From positions 62,001 to 126,000 of the forward strand of contig JADJHD010000010.1 in assembly GCA_016707705.1 (NCBI GenBank): a stretch of DNA of 64,000 nt. Reading direction: 5' to 3'. How positions within the stretch are numbered: the first letter of the stretch is position 1; each line of letters starts with the position of its first letter. Origin of the DNA: Bacteroidales bacterium. GTDB lineage: Bacteria > Bacteroidota > Bacteroidia > Bacteroidales > UBA4417. The notes below the pieces were generated by a model. That model ran no database searches. It was not told where the DNA came from and worked only from the letters and a program-made list of their open reading frames with translations. The position numbers were made by a program, and so were the translations under genes. This document shows, piece after piece, positions 57,101-64,000 of the stretch.

Positions 57101-57558
57101 TGCTGAACAATATCATAATGCTCAGGAACAATTCGGCATAAAAAGCCTTTGTCGCGGGTATTAATGATACCGTTTTCGAGATACAGTCCTGATTTCCTGT
57201 AATATGAATAGGTTAATTTATTTGATGGTGTGGTCTTAGTAACTGGGCCTTCTTTTATTGTATTTCCAAAATAATCAATGGTTCTGAATTTGTAATCACC
57301 GGTGACAACATCAATGGACTTATTATCCAATCCAAAATCAGCAGCAAGTATATTGGTAATCGACTTTAATTGCTTCCCTGACCTCAATTCCCATAGCATC
57401 AATTCCATCTTATCATCTACAGTAAGTCCCAGCTTATTGTCAGGGGAAACAGACACCATCATGGCTTCACCCTGGACGCCAGATTTTATGACAAGTTCAG
57501 GCTTCTGGGCACTGATTATAAGTGGTATGAGAAATAGAAGTATTATTAGATTTTTCAT
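54187..57558 (-). CDS. Exported WD40-repeat / caspase-like (C14) peptidase
   Basis: 1123 aa. Signal peptide (LIILLFLIPLIISAQ). Residues about 25-700 are WD40/YVTN-like beta-propeller repeats (VSPDNKLGLTVDDKMELMLW, FSPDGKYLMAGNNLSLEIIE, VTKNNRFMFTNTQEFKVKLW). A linker of about 100 residues leads to a caspase domain: FLIVVGINKYQNEKMSLNYA, catalytic His in FVFYYAGHGLIGKD, catalytic Cys in LFILDACQSAGAFES. The C-terminus is YGFGNDFPVEIVK. It is a metacaspase/orthocaspase-like protease outside the cytoplasm; substrates unknown. The next gene upstream is a papain-type protease. Confidence 0.88.
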   Translation of the reverse strand: MKNLIILLFLIPLIISAQKPELVIKSGVQGEAMMVSVSPDNKLGLTVDDKMELMLWELRSGKQLKSITNILAADFGLDNKSIDVVTGDYKFRTIDYFGNTIKEGPVTKTTPSNKLTYSYYRKSGLYLENGIINTRDKGFLCRIVPEHYDIVQHYSEKLNLLAIAYESEVELCKVPTGEIFKVIKFDLAQQNADYPSIVFTQFSPDGKYLMAGNNLSLEIIEIETGKSVYTYSYPPDKLKQDLWDNSNLRFLNIAGFSPDSKKLLILTSQEQLMVNLATKKEVWKQPQTEIICPVSYASRRGLVRFSDDGSKVLVGYYNVFQFLNVENGTVISRLKGITQAYMTYHQLLENVNGLFIEQDNKIINWNLASGAVETTTSMDSPYTKYHIQINKKGTKFYKNQQEVDRETKTSIDFEDKQQVGYDDSKLLSISYDNKYLLHIVEDKSIDPYDRNAPVNEYNLVVLDVETKKILWKKKEIDAAVFSNTSNAIAVANTRIVKDQWGYNTIQLLDGSDGSLIKSFTIPANSQVAAGMVFSSRDTYLTLDPYEFNGQHLSYDCQLLIDLASGTVKQISKILPNGNHFRFRTFTDDEKYLVVTDQSSSDGDVYFYDIMLQKWDLSKSIKLNEKNNIRAVTVTKNNRFMFTNTQEFKVKLWDLEAKKLAATLYPVPATGDWAVVMPDGRFDASPEAQKDIYFVKGLNTFPLEILFEQFYTPRLLPRLLAGERFSPIDADFDNLKKAPVVKISYEQKTRNLLVEDEGMPAYTNTTGLAQITVNAKAENDKIDEIRLFHNGKIVNLATRGLFVTDDVTNTESKKYTISLMPGVNTFRAIALNSQRTESKADEIQVKYQPVGKPEGTLPVPKVGNGIIDEVDKNATLFLIVVGINKYQNEKMSLNYALADATAFKEELEKDTKTVLSNIKTWFVTDNAANKQGILGAFSEVQKIAKPQDVFVFYYAGHGLIGKDKEFYLIPNDVSDLKNVQTELTIKAIPAKLLQKYAVDILAQKQLFILDACQSAGAFESMLSNDGDQQKSIAVVARSTGTHWMAASGAQQFANEFSQLGHGAFTYVLLEALKGSAAADKMITVNGLKSYLQKGVPELMKKYSGTLQYPASYGFGNDFPVEIVK

Positions 57559-57705
57559 GTTTTACAGCCTGAAATAATTAAAAACAAAAAGAAAGTAAAC
57601 CGGGCAGATTTTTATGAATTTTGGATTTTATTCGAAGCTTGTTAACGAGTCATCCTTTGATTTATAGAAGCAACATCTTTAACGAGATTACTACCAGAAG
57701 CTATT

Positions 57706-57757
57706 TTATTATCTCCACCGGAAAATCATTCCAAAACCGAAAGATATAGACGATGGA
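57706..57757 (-). pseudogene. Vestige of a second caspase gene C-terminus
   Basis: Just past the papain gene stop, minus-strand codons read NDFPVEIIK then TAG, preceded by a GFG in another frame. This repeats the caspase protein's own end (GFGNDFPVEIVK). The DNA is also alike: TATCTCCACCGGAAA occurs at both ends. Probably left from a duplication or recombination of caspase genes. Confidence 0.55.
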
Positions 57758-59332
57758 TTAGTTGTGTTTGATTTCTACCATGAGAGGCACAACACTTCCG
57801 GTTGCATATTCAGTACTTTGATTGTTATCATTTTCAACTGTCAGATTTCTTGTTCCATATGCTACATTCACCTGAAAGCCTGCTATTGAAGGATTGTATT
57901 TTATTTTATCCTTGGCAATTAGCTTATCTCCGAGGGCTGCTGTGATTTTGGCTGATAAACCACCCTTGGTATTATTCATATCAGCAAGCATCTCAGTCAT
58001 ATTCAAAGGTTCCTTTGAATAGAGGATTAATAAATAATCAGTTCCTTTATTTTCATCCATTTTAATGATTTTGGTATCCGATGGAAATGCGACAATACTA
58101 TTACTCCCAACATGGGTTGAGGTTAAATCATCAAAGGGAAGAATGCGGTTGATTTTACCGCTGAGGTCACTGGCAAATGCATAAATGTAAGCTTCCTTAT
58201 CAGCTGTCAGGTAAAAGCGGAATTTTGTACCACTGGCATAGCTATTCATCATTGTATAGGCTACCAATTCTTCCTTGGCGGCAACATCTTCTTCCACCAT
58301 CAGGTTACGGGAAGAAATCTTATTAACTGGCATATCTTCACCTGTATTCAGCTTGAATTCAATACTGCCACTCAGACTCATGGTTTTAACCTCAGGTTCT
58401 GGCGCTGGAACTGGTTTCGGATCTGGATTAGGTTCAGGATTAATATTTTCGGCAGGATCGGGAGTAAAAGGATTCCCAAATACTTGCAAACCTAAGATAC
58501 AATAGCGGGAATAGTCTTCATAACGCATCCAGACATACCCTTTATCTGCCCAATTTGTACCCCAGCTATTCAAAATACGGAATGCGCCTCCTGCTTTATT
58601 ATCATCAAAACCTACTACTGCCATGGCATGTCCGTTGTGCTTCCAGCTCTTATCTGCTTCGTTTGGATCCGAAATCCATACATCTGATTGAATCTTGAAG
58701 AAACTTTCCGGCAGATGAAATCCTCCAGAGACAGGTGTACCTTCCAGGATGGCTTTTTTTGTCATATCAATCATTTCCTCAGAAGTTTTTTCATATTCAC
58801 CAGGGGCAAATAGAATGGAAGCATCCTTAATTGTGTATTTAAGTGCCTCCGCAACTGCGTCAGTACTGAATCTGACATCACAACTATAAGGAACAGTTTT
58901 AATAAAGGGTGTCCCCATATTCATCAAGGTCAATACTGCAATTATCGGATCACTGCCATATTGACAATTTAAATCCGTGGAGTCTTTAATCAGATCATAC
59001 AAATAACTGGGAGAGAATACATACTTATCTATGATCGACTTGTTTGTAATCTCATGGGTTTTTGCATATAAAATTGTTGCAATGCCATATCCATTGGCAA
59101 ATGCGACACAGGTACCATGATCGCCCTGATCACCGGGAGTCGGACAAAATTGTTCCAGTGAAGCCTGTTCAGGCATACCACGAAAACTCTGAAGTGAAAG
59201 CTGAACTTTTCTGGGAGTTTTAGCAATGGTTGCCATATCGAAATTGGCGCCCATCCCCCTGCGATCCTGGGCTGTCAAATGCTGTAAACAGATTGTTGCC
59301 AGTAAAAACGCGGATAAAAGAAGACTTTTCAT
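57758..59332 (-). CDS. Exported papain-family (C1) peptidase with DUF4384-like domain
   Basis: 524 aa. Signal peptide ending LTAQ. C1 protease core: Gln/Cys site GDQGDHGTCVAFANGYG (Cys), His in NGHAMAVVGFDDN, Asn in RILNSWGTNWADKGYVW. A Pro/Glu-rich linker (PEPNPDPKPVPAPEPEVK) joins a C-terminal domain (FRFYLTADKEAYIYAFASD, TDYLLILYSKEPLN) that resembles DUF4384. Secreted or periplasmic cysteine protease; pairs with the caspase gene downstream. Confidence 0.88.
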   Translation of the reverse strand: MKSLLLSAFLLATICLQHLTAQDRRGMGANFDMATIAKTPRKVQLSLQSFRGMPEQASLEQFCPTPGDQGDHGTCVAFANGYGIATILYAKTHEITNKSIIDKYVFSPSYLYDLIKDSTDLNCQYGSDPIIAVLTLMNMGTPFIKTVPYSCDVRFSTDAVAEALKYTIKDASILFAPGEYEKTSEEMIDMTKKAILEGTPVSGGFHLPESFFKIQSDVWISDPNEADKSWKHNGHAMAVVGFDDNKAGGAFRILNSWGTNWADKGYVWMRYEDYSRYCILGLQVFGNPFTPDPAENINPEPNPDPKPVPAPEPEVKTMSLSGSIEFKLNTGEDMPVNKISSRNLMVEEDVAAKEELVAYTMMNSYASGTKFRFYLTADKEAYIYAFASDLSGKINRILPFDDLTSTHVGSNSIVAFPSDTKIIKMDENKGTDYLLILYSKEPLNMTEMLADMNNTKGGLSAKITAALGDKLIAKDKIKYNPSIAGFQVNVAYGTRNLTVENDNNQSTEYATGSVVPLMVEIKHN

Positions 59333-59752
59333 AGATGTAGCGTTTGCGTTTGGGGGTATTGAAACTCCCTAATCTGATTTGTTTTGAACACCTCGAATTT
59401 CCATTCCTTAGATAGTGTATAGAAACACTATGAAACAGAATGAGTGTTTTGAAATTTCAATGATTTTGATTCTGTTACCATTCTCAGGGAAATGTGTTAA
59501 ACAATAAATCCTGAAAACGGCTGTAGTAAGATTTCAGGATTCAAAGTTGAGATGCTGTCAATTAACATAACAGTCAGGGCTATTCTAAAGCATATTTCTA
59601 TAATGCAGAGTGCAGAGGGGCATATGGTCGCCATTCTGATAATTGGGAAATCATAAAAAAAGCAATCGTATTCCCCTATTTATATTCTTTTCTTACTCTC
59701 CGTATTCTGCCATTGAATTAGCCACACCTGTACTCATGAAGCTTTGGATAAA
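59333..59752. other. Intergenic region
   Basis: About 420 bases upstream of the papain gene. A half-site TACATC (minus strand) lies just before its ATG, but no full TACATCA dyad. No gene recognised. Confidence 0.35.
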
Positions 59753-60253
59753 TCAGAACTTGGCTGCAAACTTTCCATCCTTTATGGTAACCTGATTACC
59801 CAGATTGTCATTATTGAGAACACCACTAAAAGTTCCTTCTATCTCTGTAGCAGTAGATTTGGTTACAACTACTGTAAAAACAGGACTGACATCAGCTGCC
59901 CATCCATCAGCTCCCTTTGAGTAAGAAAATGCAAAATCACCTGAATTATTACTCTCTGATGTATAAGTGCCGGCTGTAACATTTGCAGGAAGAATCAACA
60001 TTACAATTTCAGAACTCATTCCTGTTACAGAACTGCCTGAAATATTCATCAGGACATCGGATTTTAAAACAGAGGAAAGCTGGATATTCGAATTGAAAGA
60101 AGATGTGGCGGCGCCTGAAACAGTGCAGGAAATCTGGCTTTTACCTGGCAAAAGTGATGCTGCCCCCGAATCGTCGGTTTCTTCTTTTTTACATCCGGTA
60201 AAAAGTAATACAGAAGTTAGAAACATGCTTAATGATAAGATTCTGAAGTTCAT
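59753..60253 (-). CDS. Small lipoprotein, unknown
   Basis: 166 aa. Lipobox FTGC followed by KKEETDDSGA, then a beta-rich domain (ISCTVSGAATSSFNSNIQ, MLILPANVTAGTYTS, TEIEGTFSGVLNN) like DUF6252-type lipoproteins of Bacteroidota. It lies downstream of the small ORF and the TACATCA-type promoter at 60.45 kb. Confidence 0.7.
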   Translation of the reverse strand: MNFRILSLSMFLTSVLLFTGCKKEETDDSGAASLLPGKSQISCTVSGAATSSFNSNIQLSSVLKSDVLMNISGSSVTGMSSEIVMLILPANVTAGTYTSESNNSGDFAFSYSKGADGWAADVSPVFTVVVTKSTATEIEGTFSGVLNNDNLGNQVTIKDGKFAAKF

Positions 60254-60270
60254 TGGTCAAAAATTTAGGG

Positions 60271-60438
60271 TTAATAGCTGGCTTGGTTTAGAAAAATCTT
60301 TTTCTTAAAGGAAGGTTCTGGGATACTGGACTTGGGCTTCTTAAATCGCATGAATACAACAGGTTTATTGAAATCCATGCTTGGCTCATTACTTAAGCTG
60401 TTGTTATTGCTGAAAAGAATCATTATTTTGATATCCAT
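60271..60438 (-). CDS. Small ORF, 55 aa, basic, unknown
   Basis: ATG at 60438, TAA at 60271-60273. The product starts MDIKIMILFSNNNSLSNEPS and contains RFKKPKSSIPEPSFKKK. It begins about 17 bases after the predicted transcription start of the promoter at 60462-60469, so it would be the first thing translated from that transcript, ahead of the lipoprotein. No known family. It might be a real peptide or only a chance frame in a long leader. Confidence 0.4.
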   Translation of the reverse strand: MDIKIMILFSNNNSLSNEPSMDFNKPVVFMRFKKPKSSIPEPSFKKKIFLNQASY

Positions 60439-60461
60439 GGCCAATCTGATAATTAGAAGGG

Positions 60462-60508
60462 CAAATTTACCGGCATTGGAATCTTGCTGAAATACATCAA
60501 ATGATGTA
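60462..60508 (-). promoter_or_regulatory. Promoter TAAATTTG with TACATCA-N2-TGATGTA operator (site 1)
   Basis: -7 element TAAATTTG on the minus strand (60469-60462) and the 16-bp dyad TACATCAAATGATGTA at 60493-60508. The distance between dyad and -7 is identical to sites 2 and 3. Confidence 0.7.
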
Positions 60509-60603
60509 TATCACCTATGATCAATTTACAGGAAACACTACTGATTTATTGAGTTGTGTCAGAAAAATCAATTACAGGAATGTAAAATCACCTTTTTTTG
60601 TAT

Positions 60604-62457
60604 CTATTTGGAAAGATCCATTCTTGTCAAAAGAATTTCGTCTCCTCTCATCGTTTCACTGAAGAAAAACAGATAATGATCCATTTGATAGGAACCTGTG
60701 TTGGGAAAAAGATAAAATTCCTTTTTTTCTGAATTACCAAAGCCTTTAAAGTCACTCAACTCGCCATCTGCAATGTTTATATTTCCATATTCATATTGAT
60801 ACAATGGAGTCCAGGTTGTTTTTACATTCACTGTTGTTAAAGAGGCAAAACTTGAACTGGATTCTTCCCGGATCGATTTAACGTCTTGAATTAACCAATA
60901 CAGAGATTTTTTATCGGACGATTCGAGAATCGAATTGTGGGCGATATACATATCAGAAGTCAAAGGAGATTTATTGAAAAATGATGATTTTGAAGATTGG
61001 TCTAATTTCACACCATAGTTTCGTTTGAGATTGCCATTCGCCTCAAATTGAAACATATAAACGCCCTTATAAATCCGTCCTTTTTTACTGGTGGTAAAAT
61101 CCTGCCCACTGATAAATATGTCCCCGGCAGAAGAAAAATTGATGCCATTGATTTCGAATTTTTTACCATCAAATGTGATAAACTTCTTTTGATCAGCTGG
61201 TTTTGCCTGCTTCTTTTCAAACTCTTCTATGCCGGGCGAGCTTAAAAAGTCAAACTTGCTATTTGTGATTTTTCCTATTTGGATGTTCGTATATTTTAGC
61301 TCATCCAATGGGATATCCACATCTTCCTGGGTTGCTCCATTGTCTCTTGATCCCATTGAAGAAATACCGGAAACACCACCGAGCACACCTGAACCAGAAT
61401 TGTTTTCCTCTTCTTTTTCTGATGCCGAGGCAGAGGTAGTCGCAACCATTTGTAAGTTTTTGAAAACATCGTTTGAATAATCTTTGGTTGGATTTTTTGT
61501 AATAGCCGAACCATACAAGAAAACAGAATTATCCTTTTCGTAAGCACCCAAGACTCTCCATCCATTTGAAGGTGAGTTGAAATTGAATTTTTCTATCACT
61601 TTACCCTTCGTTGAAATGCGGATATAGGTATAATTTGTAGGTTTTGGATCTGATTCTTTATTATACAACCCACTTGGAGCAAATAAGACTATCCAATCTC
61701 TTGGGAGATCATCATTTGATACATTCGCAAGGTCATCCTGAAGTGGTGCAGAAAAAACAATTTTTTGTGGATAAGGAAATTCAATTTTGTCAACAGTAGT
61801 AATATTGACCTCATTGTCACAACTCATGATGTCAAATTTCATAGTTTCATTGTGTGTCTTTTTCTCAGGTTTCCCTGCAATTACCAATACGGAACTGTCT
61901 CTCTCTATCTCATAAGCGCTTACATAAAAGAATTTCATATTATCTTCCGATTTTGGCTTTACTTTTTCAAGTTGCTTTATATTTCGGTAGTAAGTTCCGG
62001 TTAACCAAAGCCAAGTACCGGTTGTCTGCTTTTTTCTGAAAACCAGTTTGCCCATCAAATCGCTGGATGCAGTTAAACTGTTAGTTACAAAAGAATCTCC
62101 CTTAAAATTAAACCACGACCAACGAGTTTTAACCTTATCAATAAACTCCTCTTCCTGAACTGTATTAATCAAATTCAGATCTTTGTCGTAGGTATAAATC
62201 TCATATTTGATTTTATGCTTTGTGGTAGAGGACAAAACATAGATCATGTCGATGGTTCCCTTTGCCTCATTGGTTTCAATATGAGCTAAATAGCCGTTTT
62301 TGGCTTTACGCGATACATCGTAGGACTTTTCCATAATTGGGACCTGGGCCGAGGCCTGGATAGCTCCAAGCATAAAGATGGATAAGATAAATAGGCCGAT
62401 ATTTTTACCCACCCATTTTATTGAACTTTTTCTGCTTTTTTGAATTTGGAATTTCAT
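60604..62457 (-). CDS. Large exported protein, unknown, target of the adjacent two-component system
   Basis: 617 aa. N-terminal signal (NIGLFILSIFMLGAIQASAQ). The mature part is beta-rich with no recognised domain (YLAHIETNEAKGTIDMIYVL, RDWIVLFAPSGLYN, GINFSSAGDIFISGQDF), with a Gly/Ser-rich linker near the middle (NNSGSGVLGGVSGISSMGSR). It may be a propeller-type periplasmic protein. It is preceded by promoter and operator site 2, so expression is probably controlled by the response regulator just upstream. Confidence 0.65.
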   Translation of the reverse strand: MKFQIQKSRKSSIKWVGKNIGLFILSIFMLGAIQASAQVPIMEKSYDVSRKAKNGYLAHIETNEAKGTIDMIYVLSSTTKHKIKYEIYTYDKDLNLINTVQEEEFIDKVKTRWSWFNFKGDSFVTNSLTASSDLMGKLVFRKKQTTGTWLWLTGTYYRNIKQLEKVKPKSEDNMKFFYVSAYEIERDSSVLVIAGKPEKKTHNETMKFDIMSCDNEVNITTVDKIEFPYPQKIVFSAPLQDDLANVSNDDLPRDWIVLFAPSGLYNKESDPKPTNYTYIRISTKGKVIEKFNFNSPSNGWRVLGAYEKDNSVFLYGSAITKNPTKDYSNDVFKNLQMVATTSASASEKEEENNSGSGVLGGVSGISSMGSRDNGATQEDVDIPLDELKYTNIQIGKITNSKFDFLSSPGIEEFEKKQAKPADQKKFITFDGKKFEINGINFSSAGDIFISGQDFTTSKKGRIYKGVYMFQFEANGNLKRNYGVKLDQSSKSSFFNKSPLTSDMYIAHNSILESSDKKSLYWLIQDVKSIREESSSSFASLTTVNVKTTWTPLYQYEYGNINIADGELSDFKGFGNSEKKEFYLFPNTGSYQMDHYLFFFSETMRGDEILLTRMDLSK

Positions 62458-62495
62458 CTTTTTACGATTAGTTATGGTTACAATCCTAATTAACG

Positions 62496-62542
62496 CAAAT
62501 TTAGATGAGACTAATTACCCTGAAAATACATCAAATGATGTA
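62496..62542 (-). promoter_or_regulatory. Promoter TAAATTTG with TACATCA-N2-TGATGTA operator (site 2)
   Basis: -7 element TAAATTTG (62503-62496), 39 bases before the ATG at 62457, and the dyad TACATCAAATGATGTA (62527-62542), identical to site 1. The dyad sits just upstream of the -33 position, the usual place for an activator that touches RNA polymerase. Confidence 0.75.
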
Positions 62543-62628
62543 GAGAATAGGGAAAAAGCTAAGTGCCCAAACGGATTGAGTTATACCTTTTTAAATTTTA
62601 TCAGGGGAATTAGCGTTAAAGTAGTTTT

Positions 62629-63297
62629 CTAAAACCATTTACGCTTTAGTGCAAGACCAACAGCCTGTGATTTGGAACTTACATGTAATTTTTTATAAAT
62701 ATTTGCAAGATGAGTGCGCACTGTTGCCGGGCTGATATCTAACTTTTGAGAGATACTCTTATGATCAAGACCATTTACAAGGCATTCCAGAACTGCAATT
62801 TCCCTTTCTGTGAGGGAAGTCTCAGATTTAATGGTTCCTTCTGATGACCTGGACTTACCATCCGAAGCCAGTAAAAGATCCAATGCTTTTCGAGCGATAG
62901 CAGGACTCATGACTGCACCTTTGCCTTCCGATACCAGTTTTATATGCTCAATGATGGTATCAGTATCCTCATCTTTCAATAAGTAACCGTGAGCTCCAGC
63001 CTTGATGGCATTAAAAATAGAATCATCACTATCAAACACAGTAAGCATGATGAACTTAATATCAGGATATAATACCGAAGCAGTTGCAACCGTATCAATA
63101 CCATTCAATACAGGCATTTCTATATCCATAATTACCACATCAGGCTGACTGATTGGCTGGATGGATTTCATATAGGTTAAAAACTCCTGTCCGTTACAAG
63201 AAGTATGGATAACCCTTATTTCGTTGGTATACTGCAAGCGGCTTTCAAGGGTTACCCTCACATGATCACGGTCATCAACGATTGCTATTTTAATCAT
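62629..63297 (-). CDS. NarL/LuxR-type response regulator
   Basis: 222 aa. Receiver domain: IKIAIVDDRDHV (acidic pocket), phospho-acceptor Asp in PDVVIMDIEMPVLNG, FIMLTVFDSD (Thr), GAHGYLLKDED (Lys). Linker, then the LuxR/GerE HTH: LTEREIAVLECLVNGLDHKS and ISPATVRTHLANIYKKLHVS. It starts 40 bases after the kinase stop, on the same strand. NarL-type proteins bind 7-2-7 inverted heptamers, matching the dyad seen here. Confidence 0.92.
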   Translation of the reverse strand: MIKIAIVDDRDHVRVTLESRLQYTNEIRVIHTSCNGQEFLTYMKSIQPISQPDVVIMDIEMPVLNGIDTVATASVLYPDIKFIMLTVFDSDDSIFNAIKAGAHGYLLKDEDTDTIIEHIKLVSEGKGAVMSPAIARKALDLLLASDGKSRSSEGTIKSETSLTEREIAVLECLVNGLDHKSISQKLDISPATVRTHLANIYKKLHVSSKSQAVGLALKRKWF

Positions 63298-63332
63298 GTA
63301 CCAAAATTCTGCATTGATTCCTGCTAAAGCAA

Positions 63333-63348
63333 TACATCAAACGATGTA
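63333..63348. promoter_or_regulatory. Operator TACATCA-N2-CGATGTA (site 3, autoregulatory)
   Basis: One base differs from sites 1 and 2. It overlaps the last codons of the kinase gene and lies 36 bases before the response-regulator ATG. A weak -7 GAATTTTG (minus strand, 63309-63302) sits at the same 31-base offset. Confidence 0.6.
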
Positions 63349-64000
63349 GAGTGAAACAATAATAGAAGTTCCTTCATTTATAACACTTTGAATGGTCAAG
63401 TTAGCGTTAATTTCCCCAGCTCTTACCTGCATATTTCTTAAGCCATGCCCATTTATCACCCTGGTGGTATCGAAACCGATGCCATTATCGGAAATCTTAA
63501 AAACAATTCCGGTTTCTCCTTCATAGCTCAGGGAAATAGCAATATGAGATGCTTTAGAGTATTTCATGGCATTGTTCAACGATTCCTGTACAATGCGGAA
63601 AAGGTTGAGAGCCTGGGTAGTATTTAAATTAATGGGTTTATGCGTAAAATCATCAAAAGTGAAATGAACCGGGGAACTCCTCAGGATTTGGTTGGTATAG
63701 TATTTTATCTTATCAAATAATTCTTCACTACTGATCTGACTTTTATCCATAACCCAAATCGAATCCCTGAGTCCCTGGATAACCGCTTTTGTATTCTCTT
63801 TTATTTCATTCAAATCATTCATTTCCAGCTGAGGCTTTTTCCCTAACCAATCCATAGTGTTAAGCATCATACTCAACCTGGCTCCCACATTATCATGCAA
63901 CTCTCTGGCAATTTGAGACTTCTGCTCATATAAGCGACGCTCGCTTTCAATTTCAAGTTGCTTTTTCCTCAACCGGGATTTAATGATCTTACGGAATAGA
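63337..64000 (-). CDS. Sensor histidine kinase (HisKA_3/NarX type), N-terminus beyond window
   Basis: The frame is open to the window end, so only the C-terminal part (about 220 aa) is visible. It has a coiled coil (RLRKKQLEIESERRLYEQKS), the H-box QIARELHDNVGARLSMMLN (phospho-His), and HATPase motifs ESLNNAMKYSKASHIAIS (N box) and ISDNGIGFD (G1), NGHGLRNMQVRAGEI (G2). Cognate kinase of the response regulator. Sensory part not visible. Confidence 0.92.
   Translation of the reverse strand, partial: LFRKIIKSRLRKKQLEIESERRLYEQKSQIARELHDNVGARLSMMLNTMDWLGKKPQLEMNDLNEIKENTKAVIQGLRDSIWVMDKSQISSEELFDKIKYYTNQILRSSPVHFTFDDFTHKPINLNTTQALNLFRIVQESLNNAMKYSKASHIAISLSYEGETGIVFKISDNGIGFDTTRVINGHGLRNMQVRAGEINANLTIQSVINEGTSIIVSLYIV

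Overview
The window looks like a chromosome segment of a Bacteroidota bacterium, probably a free-living or sediment-type Bacteroidales/Marinilabiliales relative. The main reasons are -7 promoter elements of the TAnnTTTG type upstream of several genes (TATCTTTG, TACCTTTG, TATATTTG), Bacteroidota-type families (carboxypeptidase-regulatory/TonB barrel receptor, DUF2141, four-helix-bundle IVP protein, AmgK-RapZ fusion, clade II nosZ) and many Sec or lipoprotein signal peptides. The genus cannot be named from sequence alone.

Layout. 1-15.9 kb is ordinary chromosome: a partial secreted beta-helix protein, an orphan PstS-like lipoprotein, a transketolase gene with two frameshifts, an outer-membrane barrel receptor, a ferritin-like protein, a murein-sugar recycling operon (AmgK-like kinase fused to a RapZ domain, a small unknown protein and a MurU-like nucleotidyltransferase), and an AddB-like PD-(D/E)XK protein. 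15.9-18.5 kb is a tandem array. It begins with a broken and then an intact tRNA-Asp(GTC), followed by about six copies of a roughly 390-bp unit. Each unit is [3' tRNA-Asp fragment carrying a 20-bp palindrome] + terminator + [short GIY-YIG nuclease gene].

18.5-47.3 kb is an accessory region. It holds an IS4-family element (18757-20066, 9-bp target duplication) sitting in an otherwise continuous reading frame. Next is a nitrous-oxide reduction and NO-response block: FAS1 lipoprotein, nosY, nosF, nosD, nosL, a NosB-like membrane protein, Sec-type nosZ, cytochrome c, hemerythrin, RIC and a divergent Rrf2/NsrR-like regulator that share one perfect operator, plus a DUF438/hemerythrin/PAS protein. 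After that come a PepSY membrane protein, envelope proteins, an RND efflux operon with two TetR genes, and a decayed IS21 element. At 47307-47572 a partial copy of the GIY-YIG/tRNA unit recurs in direct orientation, so about 29 kb is bracketed by direct repeats. This may be a tRNA-Asp-associated island, or an assembly join at a repeat.

47.6-64 kb, all on the minus strand, holds an alpha-2-macroglobulin lipoprotein, a GNAT acetyltransferase, a secreted caspase/WD40 protein, a papain-like protease with DUF4384, a lipoprotein, a 55-codon small ORF, an unknown 617-aa exported protein and a NarL-type two-component system. The 16-bp motif TACATCAAATGATGTA (7-2-7 dyad) occurs at three promoters of this last block, always 31 bp from a TTTG-ending -7 element, and looks like the operator of the adjacent response regulator.

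Many conserved genes (transketolase, nosZ, the NosB-like gene, the RND pump, the start of the first gene) are broken by single-base indels, mostly in short homopolymers, and the middle copies of the repeat array differ almost only by deletions. I read most of these as consensus errors of a long-read assembly. The IS21 element, which also has several in-frame stops, looks genuinely decayed.
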